Positions 42,579 through 51,530 are shown, counted from the stretch's first letter. The stretch: DNA of 53,101 nt from Ardenticatenaceae bacterium (GCA_020634395.1 JACKBU010000030.1:1-53101); one strand, 5' to 3'. Numbers and translations: made by a program. Notes: generated by a model not told the origin, from the letters alone.

Positions 42579-45158
42579 ATGAAAATAAGATTGTTTTTCT
42601 GGCTGGGGCTGCTGCTAGGCAGCGCCGGACTCTTTCAGCCTGCGGCGGCCCAGACAGCACCTGCCGACGGCCGTCAGCTGCGTGACATCCCCGTCTTTGC
42701 CGCCGAAAAGAATGGCCAGTGGGCCGGTTCCGGCCAGGGCATGACTTTGGAAACCATCGGCGAGGGGGGCAACGCTTCGCTGCCGGTAGATGAAAGTGAA
42801 CGTTTCAACGATTTGCCCTCTTACCGGGTTAACGTGGCGGGCGAAAACGGCTGGTGGAGCTTTATCCTGGCGGGGCATGACTGGGAGTCCTACAGCATTG
42901 CCCCCTACTACGCCAACGGGGCGCTGGAGTTTAACGTCAAAGGCGGGGCCGGTGAAGAAGACTTTCAAGTTTCGATCAGCGACATTGAATACGGCCGTGA
43001 TCCGCTCTCCTTACCCTCCACCAAAATTCCCCTTTCCAGCCTGCTAACTGTCAGCGAGGAGTGGCAGCACGTGCGCATTCCCCTCACGGCGCTGCTGCCT
43101 GATCCCGGCGGTTTTAATCTGGACCAGATGTACACCGTCGATTTTGCCAGCGTCAACGGCAGCCCCATGACTTTCTGGCTCAACGACATCAAGTTCACTT
43201 CGCCCGATCCGGAACCGGGCTTCCCGCCCATCAAAGTCAACCAGTTAGGTTATCTGCCGGACGCGCCCAAAACTGCTTGGGTAAGCGGCTTTGCCGATGA
43301 ACTGCAAGCCCAACCCGGCGACAAGTTTGAAGTGCGTGAACTATTGGGCAACCGGGTGGCTTATGAAGGCGAACTGGCGTTGGCGGCTGAGGAAGACCCG
43401 GTCGTTTCCGGCGAGCGCATTCTGGCGGCTGATTTTAGCGAGCTAACCGCCCCGGGCGACTATTACCTGGCGCTGGACACGCCGCGCGCGGACCGTTCGC
43501 CGGCCTTCACCATTGGCGATGATGTTTACGGCCGTCTCCTGACCCATGCGCAACATTACTTCTACCTGCAGCGCTCCGGCTTGGCTCTGGAGGCGCAGTA
43601 TGCCGGGCAGTTTGCCCGCGGCGCCGGTCATTTACAAGACGCTTCGGCCCAGTTTCGCTCCGGCGCGTTGGCGCCGCGCAACGTGGCCGGCGGCTGGTAC
43701 GATGCCGGCGATTTTGGCAAATATGTGAACGCGGGAGCTACGGCCGTTTCCGACCTGCTCTGGGCCTACGAATTATTCCCCAACCAGTTCCCCGACAACC
43801 AGAACAACATCCCCGAAAGCGGCAACGGCCTGCCCGATTTACTTGATGAAGTGCAGTGGGAACTGGATTTTATCCTGAAGATGCAAGACCCGGAATCCGG
43901 CGGCTTTTACCATATGGTCCAGCCGACCGAAGACGGGACCATTCCGGCGGCGCGCGGCACGCGCTATATTGAGGACGTGGCCGACGGCCGTGAGAATGTG
44001 CGCCCCACCAGCACCACAGGCAGCGCCGTGGCTGCCCTGGCCCACGCTGCGCGGATCTACGCGCCCTTCGACGCTGAATACGCCGCCATCTTGCAGTCAG
44101 CTGCCGAATCCGGCTGGGCTTACCTGGCGGCCAATCCCGGCGGTGTAGCCCCCGTTCCCGGCCCTTACAGCGACGACGATGACAGCGACGACCGTTTTTG
44201 GGCCGCGGCGGCGCTCTATCGCCTGACGGGTGGCGCGGTTTACGGGGATTATGTCAAGGCCGTTTACCAGGACGTGCCCACTTTTTTCACCACGGAAACG
44301 GACAACGCCTACGGCGTGGGCTTGATGGGCATGGTCGGCTGGCTGAACTATGCCTACAGCCAGAACCCCGATCCGGAAGTGATGGCCTACTTTGCCGATA
44401 TTTTCACCGGCTGGTCGGCGCGAATGGCCGAGCGCTGGCAGGCCTCACCCTGGAAGCTGACGCTGCTGGACGAAGATTTCTACTGGGGCAGCAACTACGT
44501 CACCCTGACCACGCCGCTGGTGATGCTGGTGGGTGCACGGGCGCTGGGATTGGATGACAGCACGGCCGTTGCCATCTCCCAGGACGCACTGAACTATCTA
44601 TTGGGCGCTAATCCGCTGCGCTTCAGCTACGTTTCCGGCTACGGCGAAGACAGTCTGCGTAATCCGTTCTCGCAGCAGTGGAGCAACGACGGGGTGCCCG
44701 ATGTGCCGCCCGGCATTTTGGCCGGCGGGCCAAACGCCTATAACAACTCGCTGCTCTTCTCCAATTTTGCCGGTAAGCGCTACGTCGACAGCCAGGCAGC
44801 CTGGTCGACCAACGAACATACGATTTACTGGAACTCAGCGTTGGTGTTTCAGGCGGCTCTGGCGGCGCAGTTAGCCCATCCGGCAGGGCTGGCTCCGGCG
44901 CAGCCGGTGGGCAGTGTGCAGGCCACGGCCGTGGCTGAACTGCCGCCAACGGCCGTGCCGGTAGTGGAGGAAGCAGCGGCAGGGGAAACGGCCGTGGCCC
45001 CACTGCCGTCCCCACCGACAGAAGCACCGGCTCAGGTCTCCCTCTCTCCGGCGCTCACGGTCACACTCTATGCCTTGATTGCTCTGAACGTGCTGCTGCT
45101 GCTCGGTATTGTCGGGCTGGTGGTTTATCTGCGGCGCATTCTGGCCCGGCTGCCCTGA
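42579..45158 (+). CDS. membrane-anchored glycoside hydrolase family 9 protein
   Basis: 859 aa. After a signal peptide (cleavage near AAAQ), residues 30-205 form a CBM11/CIA30-like carbohydrate-binding domain. An Ig-like CelD_N domain (about 215-305, IKVNQLGYLPDAPKTAWVSG) precedes the GH9 domain. The catalytic motif GGWYDAGDFGKYVN gives D375 and D378; the acid/base is probably E746 in TNEHTIYWNSAL. A Pro/Ala/Val-rich linker leads to a C-terminal anchor (about 828-850) and a basic tail. This would be a surface-tethered endo- or exo-glucanase; cellulose-type or other beta-glucans are the expected substrate. Confidence 0.88.
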   Translation: MKIRLFFWLGLLLGSAGLFQPAAAQTAPADGRQLRDIPVFAAEKNGQWAGSGQGMTLETIGEGGNASLPVDESERFNDLPSYRVNVAGENGWWSFILAGHDWESYSIAPYYANGALEFNVKGGAGEEDFQVSISDIEYGRDPLSLPSTKIPLSSLLTVSEEWQHVRIPLTALLPDPGGFNLDQMYTVDFASVNGSPMTFWLNDIKFTSPDPEPGFPPIKVNQLGYLPDAPKTAWVSGFADELQAQPGDKFEVRELLGNRVAYEGELALAAEEDPVVSGERILAADFSELTAPGDYYLALDTPRADRSPAFTIGDDVYGRLLTHAQHYFYLQRSGLALEAQYAGQFARGAGHLQDASAQFRSGALAPRNVAGGWYDAGDFGKYVNAGATAVSDLLWAYELFPNQFPDNQNNIPESGNGLPDLLDEVQWELDFILKMQDPESGGFYHMVQPTEDGTIPAARGTRYIEDVADGRENVRPTSTTGSAVAALAHAARIYAPFDAEYAAILQSAAESGWAYLAANPGGVAPVPGPYSDDDDSDDRFWAAAALYRLTGGAVYGDYVKAVYQDVPTFFTTETDNAYGVGLMGMVGWLNYAYSQNPDPEVMAYFADIFTGWSARMAERWQASPWKLTLLDEDFYWGSNYVTLTTPLVMLVGARALGLDDSTAVAISQDALNYLLGANPLRFSYVSGYGEDSLRNPFSQQWSNDGVPDVPPGILAGGPNAYNNSLLFSNFAGKRYVDSQAAWSTNEHTIYWNSALVFQAALAAQLAHPAGLAPAQPVGSVQATAVAELPPTAVPVVEEAAAGETAVAPLPSPPTEAPAQVSLSPALTVTLYALIALNVLLLLGIVGLVVYLRRILARLP

Positions 45159-45203
45159 TGAGCAGGCTGAAGCTTGGCCGGTCGTAAGAGACTGCGGTGA
45201 GGC

Positions 45204-46229
45204 TTATTCGTTGGCGTTGGCAGCCTTCGACCAGAAGGCGTCGACAGTCTCGATCGTCTTGGCGAGTTGCTCCCAATGCGGCAAGCCAAGCGTGGGCACA
45301 ATCCGGACCGCCCGGACCTGTTCATTATCTGCCAGCAGTTCGGGCAGCAAATCGAAGTCCACGTAAAAGTCCTGGTCGTACAGAATCAGAACGGGTAAGG
45401 ACAACGGCCTGTACAGGCGATCCAGCGCGTTTTGGGTAAACAACTGCCCGCTAATAAAATAAAGTGGAACGTTTTTCGCTCCCGGTTGGTGAGAGGTGGC
45501 ATACCCATAGTCAGTTAACTCTTCTGGCACATCTCCCACAAAGCTTTTGCTCAGATAAAAACGCACGCTCAACCGGCTGGCGATCAAATCGAACAAGGCC
45601 TGTGACCATAAAGGGAAAGAGAACAGGCGGTAGAGTGAGCTGCCGGCGCTGCTGCGCCCGGCCTGTTCGGTTGCCCGGCCGCTTTTGCGGTCGGTAAAAC
45701 CGCTGGGGGAAATCATCGTCAGGGAGCGAAACGAGGCGGGGGCGGCCAGGGCAGCCCGGGCCATAAATTCATTGCTCAAAGACAGGCCCACAACGTCGGC
45801 CGCCTGGCCCACGACCTGGTCCAGGAACGCCTGTATGGTTTGGGCGAAGAATTCCGCGGTATAGGTGCGGTCGGCTCTGTCGGAAAAGCCGTAGCCGGGC
45901 ATATCCAGCGCGTATACAGGCCGCTGCTGGCGATAGTGATTGAAGAGTGGTTTCATCTCGATGGCGCTGGCAGCGGCGTTGATGCTGTGGATGAGCACCA
46001 GGGGCGTGCCGGGAACGGCCGTGTCCACATAATAGCTCAGCCGTCCGACGTTGGGCAGCTCAACGGTACGCCGCTCGGCTGCCAGGGCTTCCGGCAGCGG
46101 CACATCATGATCCACTGCCACCCGGCTGTAAACAATGCCGGCGGCTGCGGCGCTGAGCAGTCCACCTATCAGGCGAGTGCCGCCCCGAAGCGGCCCGTTT
46201 TTGCGGTTTTTTCTTTTTTTACTGGTCAT
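45204..46229 (-). CDS. alpha/beta hydrolase with N-terminal membrane segment
   Basis: 341 aa from the ATG at 46229, preceded by GGGAGGAAG. A basic N-terminus and a short hydrophobic stretch (about 20-35) suggest a membrane-associated enzyme. The oxyanion/turn segment PLVLIHSINAAASA, the MPGYGFSDR turn, and the nucleophile elbow VVGLSLSNEF (Ser in GLSLS) are alpha/beta hydrolase features; PHWEQ near the end supplies the histidine. The elbow lacks the final glycine of G-x-S-x-G, which is tolerated in some subfamilies. Substrate unknown. It converges with GH9. Confidence 0.85.
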   Translation of the reverse strand: MTSKKRKNRKNGPLRGGTRLIGGLLSAAAAGIVYSRVAVDHDVPLPEALAAERRTVELPNVGRLSYYVDTAVPGTPLVLIHSINAAASAIEMKPLFNHYRQQRPVYALDMPGYGFSDRADRTYTAEFFAQTIQAFLDQVVGQAADVVGLSLSNEFMARAALAAPASFRSLTMISPSGFTDRKSGRATEQAGRSSAGSSLYRLFSFPLWSQALFDLIASRLSVRFYLSKSFVGDVPEELTDYGYATSHQPGAKNVPLYFISGQLFTQNALDRLYRPLSLPVLILYDQDFYVDFDLLPELLADNEQVRAVRIVPTLGLPHWEQLAKTIETVDAFWSKAANANE

Positions 46230-46288
46230 CGAACTTCCTCCCAAAAGAAGGGGCGCTATCTCGTTGTTCCACGAGAATACGCCAATAG

Positions 46289-48118
46289 TTACCGATCAAC
46301 TGAAGTATGGCGCTGCCACTGTTCAGATTGAATGTAATCCAGCGACTGGTGCCGGAAGTAGGTGTCGTACAGTTCAGCGTAATGGCCGCCCTGTTCCATA
46401 AGCTGCTCATGGCTGCCTTCTTCGATGATTTGTCCCTGCCGCAGCACGATGATGCGGTCGGCGGAGCGCACGGTGGAGAGGCGGTGGGCGATGATGATGG
46501 AGGAACGGCCGTTCATGATCATATCCAACGCCTGCTGGATTTGCGACTCGGTGAATGGGTCTACGCTGGCCGTAGCCTCGTCTAAAATAAAGATGCGTGG
46601 ATCCTGCACCAGCACACGGGTCAGGGCTACCAACTGCCGCTGGCCCATAGAAAGCCGCCCACCACGCTCGCCCACCTGGCTGTTCAGGCCGTTGGGCAAA
46701 GTTTCCAGCCACTCGCCGCCGCCAATGCGCCGGGCCATAGCCTGGATTTCTGCGTCGCTGGCTTCCGGACGGCCGTAGCGGATATTCTCCGCCACTGTGC
46801 CGGCAAACAGAAATGGCACCTGCGAGACAATGCCGAGTTGGTGGCGGTACTGTTCCAGGTTGAAAGCGCGGATGGAACGGCCGTCCACACATATTTCCCC
46901 TTCCTGGAACTCATAAAAGCGGGCAATCAGCTTGATGATGCTGGACTTGCCCGCGCCCGTATGACCCACCAGAGCAATGCTTTCACCGGGCTGGATAGTC
47001 AGCGAGAAATTGCGCAGCACCTGCTCCTGCTCGGAATAGCGGAAGCACACATCGTCGAAGACGATTTTGCCTTGCAGCACCGGCACAGGCTGGTCGTCGC
47101 TCTGCACGACGGCCGATTCGGAATCGATGAGGGCATACACGCGTTCTGCGGCGGCCAATCCCTGCTGGAACTGGCTCCAGAAGGCCGAGAGGTTGATTAC
47201 CGGGAACCAGAAGCGGTCGACGGTGGAGACAAACAAGTACCAGGCCGCGACGGTGATAACCCCGGCCGCCGTGCTCAGTCCGCCGAAATAAACCAGAACG
47301 GCCGTGGCAATGCCGCCCAGCACGTTCAGCACCGGAAAAATGTTGGCCAGCACAAAACTGCGCCGCACATTGATGGTGTATGCCTGCCGGTTCACGTCCA
47401 TGAACTCGTCGTAGATGGCCTGTTCCTGGCGGAAATTTTTGGCGACGCGGATGCCGGTCACCGATTCCTGGATGGCCTTGTTGACTTCGCCAACGGCGCG
47501 CGAACTTTGGCGGGTGACCCGCCGCGCCAGCCGCCGGAAACCCAGCGCCGCCGCTACGATAAACGGTGTCATCACCAGCACCAGCAGGGTCAGCTTCCAA
47601 TCAATCGTAAACAAGACAACGATGAGGATGAGCGAGGAAGCCAGCTGGTTGATGACGTCGGTGCTGAGGACGATGACTTCGCCAAACTCCTGGGTATCGC
47701 TGGTGATGCGGCTAACGACGCGCCCGGAGCTGAACTCGTCGTAGAAAGAGAGGTCTTGCCGGGCGGCGGCGGCGAAGGCGTTATCGCGCATGGCCAGAAC
47801 CACGTCGGAAATGACTTCGACGGTGAGCTGGCGGCGTACCCAGTTAAGCGCCCATACGGCCACGCCCAGGAAAAAGGCAATCCCAGACAGCACCAGAATG
47901 AAGGTGTCGGTACCTTCACTGGCCATTACATCCACGCCGCGGGCCACGATGAGGGGGAAGGCGGCGCTGGCAATGGACATGAGGAACACGGCCGTGATCA
48001 CCACCGACACTTTGCGTTTGTGGGGCCGGAAATAGGTTAAGATTCGCTGAACGAGTTCTTTGTCGCTGTACTGTCGGTCGTAGGCCTCGCCTTCGAGGCC
48101 GCGCATAACTGCTGCCAT
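46289..48118 (-). CDS. ABC transporter, fused permease and ATPase (type IV exporter half)
   Basis: 609 aa from the ATG at 48118 (alternative 48106); the open frame reaches 48196 through a repeat and is unlikely to be translated. Six transmembrane segments (about 35-330) precede an ATPase domain with Walker A GHTGAGKSS (about 383-391), signature LSMGQ (about 488; usual LSGGQ) and ILDEA. As a half-transporter it would homodimerise or pair with another subunit to export lipids or drugs. No Shine-Dalgarno site: TATTCT lies eight bases before the ATG and a GGAGACTGGAGA repeat fills the space upstream. Confidence 0.92.
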   Translation of the reverse strand: MAAVMRGLEGEAYDRQYSDKELVQRILTYFRPHKRKVSVVITAVFLMSIASAAFPLIVARGVDVMASEGTDTFILVLSGIAFFLGVAVWALNWVRRQLTVEVISDVVLAMRDNAFAAAARQDLSFYDEFSSGRVVSRITSDTQEFGEVIVLSTDVINQLASSLILIVVLFTIDWKLTLLVLVMTPFIVAAALGFRRLARRVTRQSSRAVGEVNKAIQESVTGIRVAKNFRQEQAIYDEFMDVNRQAYTINVRRSFVLANIFPVLNVLGGIATAVLVYFGGLSTAAGVITVAAWYLFVSTVDRFWFPVINLSAFWSQFQQGLAAAERVYALIDSESAVVQSDDQPVPVLQGKIVFDDVCFRYSEQEQVLRNFSLTIQPGESIALVGHTGAGKSSIIKLIARFYEFQEGEICVDGRSIRAFNLEQYRHQLGIVSQVPFLFAGTVAENIRYGRPEASDAEIQAMARRIGGGEWLETLPNGLNSQVGERGGRLSMGQRQLVALTRVLVQDPRIFILDEATASVDPFTESQIQQALDMIMNGRSSIIIAHRLSTVRSADRIIVLRQGQIIEEGSHEQLMEQGGHYAELYDTYFRHQSLDYIQSEQWQRHTSVDR

Positions 48119-48130
48119 AGGAGTTGAGAA

Positions 48131-48170
48131 TAGAGACTGGAGACTGGAGATTGTAGATTGGAGATCGACC
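48131..48170. repeat. GGAGACTGGAGA-type repeat in the ABC exporter leader
   Basis: The plus strand shows GAGACTGGAGACTGGAGATT (48133-48152), then GATTGGAGAT (48156-48165). Same word as at 25132 and 50322. It lies just upstream of the start codon of the minus-strand ABC gene. Confidence 0.7.
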
Positions 48171-48207
48171 TCGGGTCTCCACTCTGCAGTTCCCAATCAC
48201 CGTCCCG

Positions 48208-49101
48208 CTAAAGGATTCGCTGTCCCAGTAAGGACGCCGCCAATTCTACCGCCAATTCGGCCGTTTTGTTACGGTCGTCCAAAATCGGGTTGATTTCCAC
48301 GATGTCCAACGACTGCACCCGGCCGCTGTCGCCCAGAATTTCCATCAGCAAATGGGCCTCGCGGTAGCTGAGGCCGCCAGGCACCGGCGTGCCCACCCCG
48401 GCCGCTTCGTCCGGGTCCAGGCTGTCCATATCCAGGCTGACGTGCAGCCGGGGAATATGGCGCAGACGATCCAGGGCCTGCCGGGCCACGGCCGCCATGC
48501 CCAGTTCGTCGACGTGGCGCATGGTGAAGACGTTGATGCCGCTGGGCAGCAGCCGCTGCCGCTCACCGGCGTCCAGGTCGCGGATGCCGATTTGCACGAT
48601 GTGCGAGGGCTGGAGCTTGCGGCCCGGATAACCGATGTTGACCAGTGCCTCGTCACCATCCCCTATCAGGGCTGCGACGGGCATACCGTGGATATTTCCG
48701 CTGGGCGAGGTCTCCGGCGTGTTGAAATCAGCGTGGGCGTCGATCCAGATAAGGCCGACCGGCTCGTGCTGGGCGGCGGCGGCGATTGTGCCGAGGCTGA
48801 TGCTGTGGTCGCCGCCGAGAAAGATCGTGAAGTCACCCTGGCGCACACATTCGCTGGCAATGGTGAAGATTTGTTGGCAAACGGCCGTTACCGCCTTAAG
48901 CCGTTTGGCGCCTCCTTCGGCTACCTCTTCTTCCGGGTTGGGCACGGCGACATTGCCCTCGTCGAAAACGGTATAGCCCAGCCTTTCTAACCGGGCTTGC
49001 AGGCCGGCATACCGGGCGGCGCTGGGTCCCATGTCGACACCGCGCCGGTTCTGGCCCAAATCCATGGGCACGCCGATGATACGAATCGTTCGTTGATTCA
49101 A
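48208..49101 (-). CDS. rocF: arginase
   Basis: 297 aa from a TTG at 49101 with GAGG seven bases upstream; the longer frame to 49200 lacks support, and family length is about 300. It hydrolyses arginine to ornithine and urea using two manganese ions. The metal-binding motifs are intact: GGDHS (H99), DAHAD (D121, H123, D125), and SLDMDSLDP (D224, D226). HGMPVA is also typical. Between it and the ABC gene lies an 89-nt gap with the GGAGACTGGAGA repeat. Confidence 0.94.
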   Translation of the reverse strand: MNQRTIRIIGVPMDLGQNRRGVDMGPSAARYAGLQARLERLGYTVFDEGNVAVPNPEEEVAEGGAKRLKAVTAVCQQIFTIASECVRQGDFTIFLGGDHSISLGTIAAAAQHEPVGLIWIDAHADFNTPETSPSGNIHGMPVAALIGDGDEALVNIGYPGRKLQPSHIVQIGIRDLDAGERQRLLPSGINVFTMRHVDELGMAAVARQALDRLRHIPRLHVSLDMDSLDPDEAAGVGTPVPGGLSYREAHLLMEILGDSGRVQSLDIVEINPILDDRNKTAELAVELAASLLGQRIL

Positions 49102-49266
49102 GCAGGTACCTCGTAATTGCCAAAGATGGAAGTGTGGTGAATGTGTACGGCCGTTATTGTGACGTATCTGCCGCTGCAAAGCAACTGAAGTTAGCGGCAA
49201 GTGGTTGGTTCCGGGGTTACCGGCTGTGAGGCCCAGCCTTACGAAACCCAGAGTTACTGCGTTCTG

Positions 49267-49294
49267 TTGATTGTTCTTCGCGGCCTCCTATAAT
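49267..49294 (+). promoter_or_regulatory. promoter for a leaderless trmB-fusion mRNA
   Basis: TTGATT (49267-49272), 16-nt spacer, TATAAT (49289-49294). The ATG at 49302 is seven bases after the -10, so the transcript would begin at or next to the start codon. No Shine-Dalgarno sequence precedes it. Confidence 0.6.
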
Positions 49295-49301
49295 TCGTGG
49301 C

Positions 49302-50306
49302 ATGGATACGATTTTATGGCTGCTGCACGGCGCGCGGATGGCCTGGCCCACGGATTGGACGGCCGTGTTTGACCGCCGCGCCCCTTTGTTGATGGAAATT
49401 GGCTTTGGCGGGGCGGATTTTTTGGTGAACCTGGCCCGCACCCGGCCAGAGGCCAACGTGATTGGCGTGGAACTGTCGCTGCCCTCGTTGAAAAAGGGGG
49501 CCAAGAAGCTGGAAACGGCCGGGCTGGTCAACGGCCGTGTTATCCAGGGCACGGGCCAGCTTGTGCTGTGGGCATTGTGCCAGCCGGACAGTCTCAGCGA
49601 GGTGATCATTAACTTTCCCGACCCCTGGCCCAAAGAACGGCATCACGGCCGTCGCCTGATCAACGCGCAGTTCTTGCACTTGCTGGCGACGCGCCTGAAA
49701 GTCGGCGGGCAGTTGGACGTGGCGACCGACCACGCCGGCTACGCCGCCTGGATTGCTCGCCACCTGGAGCAGTCGCCCTACTTTGCCAGCCGCCTGGCAA
49801 GCCCCTACATCCATGCAGACCCGGATCGGCTGATTACTAAGTATGAACAAAAAGGCTTCGACGAAGGGCGCAGCGGCTATTACTTCAAATGGCAGCGCAA
49901 CGACACGCCTGCGCCGAATCCATTTCCCACTCCCAAGGAGCTGTCTATGCCCCACGTTATTCTTAATTCACCGCTGAGCCTGGAAGAAATCGGCCGTCGT
50001 TTTACCCCGCAAAGCACAAAAGGGGAAAACGTTCACGTTGAACTGCTGGAAGCCTACCAATCGGCCCATGATGGCAAGCTTTTGGTAGAGGCTTACATCA
50101 AGGAAGAACCGCTGACGCAGCGTGTAGGGCTAGTCGTTCGCCGCCGCGAACTGGGCGACCTGGTGGTTGGCCTGCACGAGGTGGGCTTTCCGCGCCCCAC
50201 GCCGGGCGTGCAGCTTGCTGTTGCCTCCCTGGCCCGCTGGGTGGTGGGGCTGGACCCGGCCTCAGCGATTGTGCGCAGCAATGTCAGTGTAGAGAGTAGA
50301 GACTGA
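49302..50306 (+). CDS. trmB: tRNA (guanine-46-N7-)-methyltransferase fused to a C-terminal domain
   Basis: 334 aa. Residues 1-205 are TrmB: motif I EIGFGGADFL (32-41), VELS (57-60), and the family signature NFPDPWPKERHHGRRLI (104-120), with DRLITKYEQKGFDEGRSGYYF near 175-200. It methylates G46 of tRNA using S-adenosylmethionine. Residues 216-334 (MPHVILNSPLSLEEIGRRF onward) are an extra domain that I cannot name. AAGGAG at 49935-49940 is followed six bases later by the in-frame ATG 49947 (residue 216), so this part may also be translated alone. Its 3' end lies in an inverted repeat. Confidence 0.88.
   Translation: MDTILWLLHGARMAWPTDWTAVFDRRAPLLMEIGFGGADFLVNLARTRPEANVIGVELSLPSLKKGAKKLETAGLVNGRVIQGTGQLVLWALCQPDSLSEVIINFPDPWPKERHHGRRLINAQFLHLLATRLKVGGQLDVATDHAGYAAWIARHLEQSPYFASRLASPYIHADPDRLITKYEQKGFDEGRSGYYFKWQRNDTPAPNPFPTPKELSMPHVILNSPLSLEEIGRRFTPQSTKGENVHVELLEAYQSAHDGKLLVEAYIKEEPLTQRVGLVVRRRELGDLVVGLHEVGFPRPTPGVQLAVASLARWVVGLDPASAIVRSNVSVESRD
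49935..49949 (+). promoter_or_regulatory. internal ribosome-binding site and start codon inside trmB
   Basis: AAGGAG (49935-49940) lies six bases before the in-frame ATG 49947-49949, at the exact boundary between the TrmB domain and the C-terminal extension. It could produce a 119-aa protein from 49947 to 50306. Confidence 0.6.
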
Positions 50307-50338
50307 AGAATCTCCAGTCTCCAGTCTCTAATCTCTAC
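50289..50338. terminator. inverted repeat containing the stop codons of two convergent genes
   Basis: GTAGAGAGTAGAGACTG (50289-50305) pairs with its near-complement at 50322-50338, with one mismatch. The right arm includes CTCCAGTCTCC words of the dispersed repeat. The trmB fusion stop (50304-50306) and the lipoprotein stop (50328-50330) lie in the two arms. It probably ends transcription from both sides. Confidence 0.65.
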
Positions 50339-51482
50339 TGACTGGCACAAAGCCTAAAATCGTCGTCGGGAATTTATCCGTGGCCAGCAGGAAGCCGCGC
50401 TCGTCCAGGCGCACCAGCCCTTCCCAGTTGCGGGCTTCGTCGTCGGGCAGTTGTAGTTGGATGGGCGGCGCGCCGGTTAGCGTGAGGGCTGCCGCGCCAA
50501 GCTGCAATTCCACCAGGCGCTCTACCTGCTCGTGCTGCTGATGGGTGGTTCCCTGACCAAATTGTTGGCTAAGGGGATCCGACAGGGGGCGCAGGTCGGT
50601 GTCGCCGGGAAAGAAGTAGTTGATGACCCAGAAACGGCCGTTCTCATCCACGGCCGTCGCATCTGTCACCCGATACTCCAGCGCCGCCATGGGCAGCGTG
50701 CCCGCTGCGCCCCCGTCCAGCGTAAACAGGTGGGCCGCCGGGTGCTGATTCAGGGCTGCTCCGTTTACTTCGTACAATGTCACCACCTGCTCGCCGGCCA
50801 CCAGCAGCGTCTCGTCGGAGGTGTTGCCCCGGTTGCTTTGCGGCGCAATTTCCAGCAGACTGTCGGCGTCGACCGTGATCTGGCTCAAATCTGGCGCGAT
50901 GGCGCCGCGGACCAGGTAACCCATGGGGCCGTTACGGCCGTCGGCCTCAACCGTCAGATAGACTTCATCCCCGGCGAAGGCGATGGCCTCGTAGCCCTGG
51001 AAGCCGGGAATTTTGTCCGCCAGACCAGGCGCAGCGAAGGGAATGGCCTGCGGCGTGAGGGGGCCCGGGGAACGGCCGTCGAGATAATCCAAAATAGCGC
51101 TTTTGGGAAGCGCATATAAAAAGCTGCCCTGCCCGGCAAAAGTAGGATACTGCGGCAGCATAATCAGCGTGTCGCTGTACCAGGCCAGCCCGGAAATTTC
51201 AGCGTCGGCGCGGGCCAGGGGATTTTGCAGGGGAATGGTGGTGACCGGATGCTCGGCGGGAACAGGCACGGCCGTGGCGGATACGGCCGTAGCCGTTGCT
51301 GGCGGCGTCTGTGTGGCCGGGAGGCGCGTGGGGAGGGGGGAAGGCGGGGCAGTGGCTGTGGTGGTGGGCACGGCCGTTGGCGGCGGCACGGCCGTGCGGG
51401 TTGCCACAGCCGGCGGTGGCGCGCAGGCCGCCAGCACCCAGACAAGTAACAAGGGCCAAGCGAATAGTTTTTGCCAGATCAT
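50328..51482 (-). CDS. lipoprotein with propeller-like domain (function unknown)
   Basis: 384 aa from the ATG at 51482, which has GAGGA five bases upstream; an ATG at 51494 lacks a site. A lipobox (VLAAC, C20) is followed by a Pro/Thr/Ala-rich stalk (22-75). The rest has strand repeats such as ISGLAWYSDTLIML, YEAIAFAGDEVYLTVEA, RFWVINYFFPGD and NWEGLVRLDERGFLLATDKFP, resembling esterase-like or phytase-like propellers. I do not recognise an assigned family. Both this protein and the trmB fusion end in SRD because their last codons lie in the same inverted repeat. Confidence 0.7.
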   Translation of the reverse strand: MIWQKLFAWPLLLVWVLAACAPPPAVATRTAVPPPTAVPTTTATAPPSPLPTRLPATQTPPATATAVSATAVPVPAEHPVTTIPLQNPLARADAEISGLAWYSDTLIMLPQYPTFAGQGSFLYALPKSAILDYLDGRSPGPLTPQAIPFAAPGLADKIPGFQGYEAIAFAGDEVYLTVEADGRNGPMGYLVRGAIAPDLSQITVDADSLLEIAPQSNRGNTSDETLLVAGEQVVTLYEVNGAALNQHPAAHLFTLDGGAAGTLPMAALEYRVTDATAVDENGRFWVINYFFPGDTDLRPLSDPLSQQFGQGTTHQQHEQVERLVELQLGAAALTLTGAPPIQLQLPDDEARNWEGLVRLDERGFLLATDKFPTTILGFVPVSRD

Positions 51483-51530
51483 GTCTATCCTCATAATAGA
51501 TTTTTACCTTTTGGCTGCTGTCCCAACTCG

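Noticed and set aside
46644..46660. ABC exporter as non-functional because the signature is LSMGQ rather than LSGGQ
   Set aside because: Single changes at this position are tolerated in many active exporters and all other motifs are intact.
46838..48040. 400-codon plus-strand open frame opposite the ABC exporter
   Set aside because: Sense strand encodes intact ABC motifs; the antisense translation is His/Gly-rich without domains.
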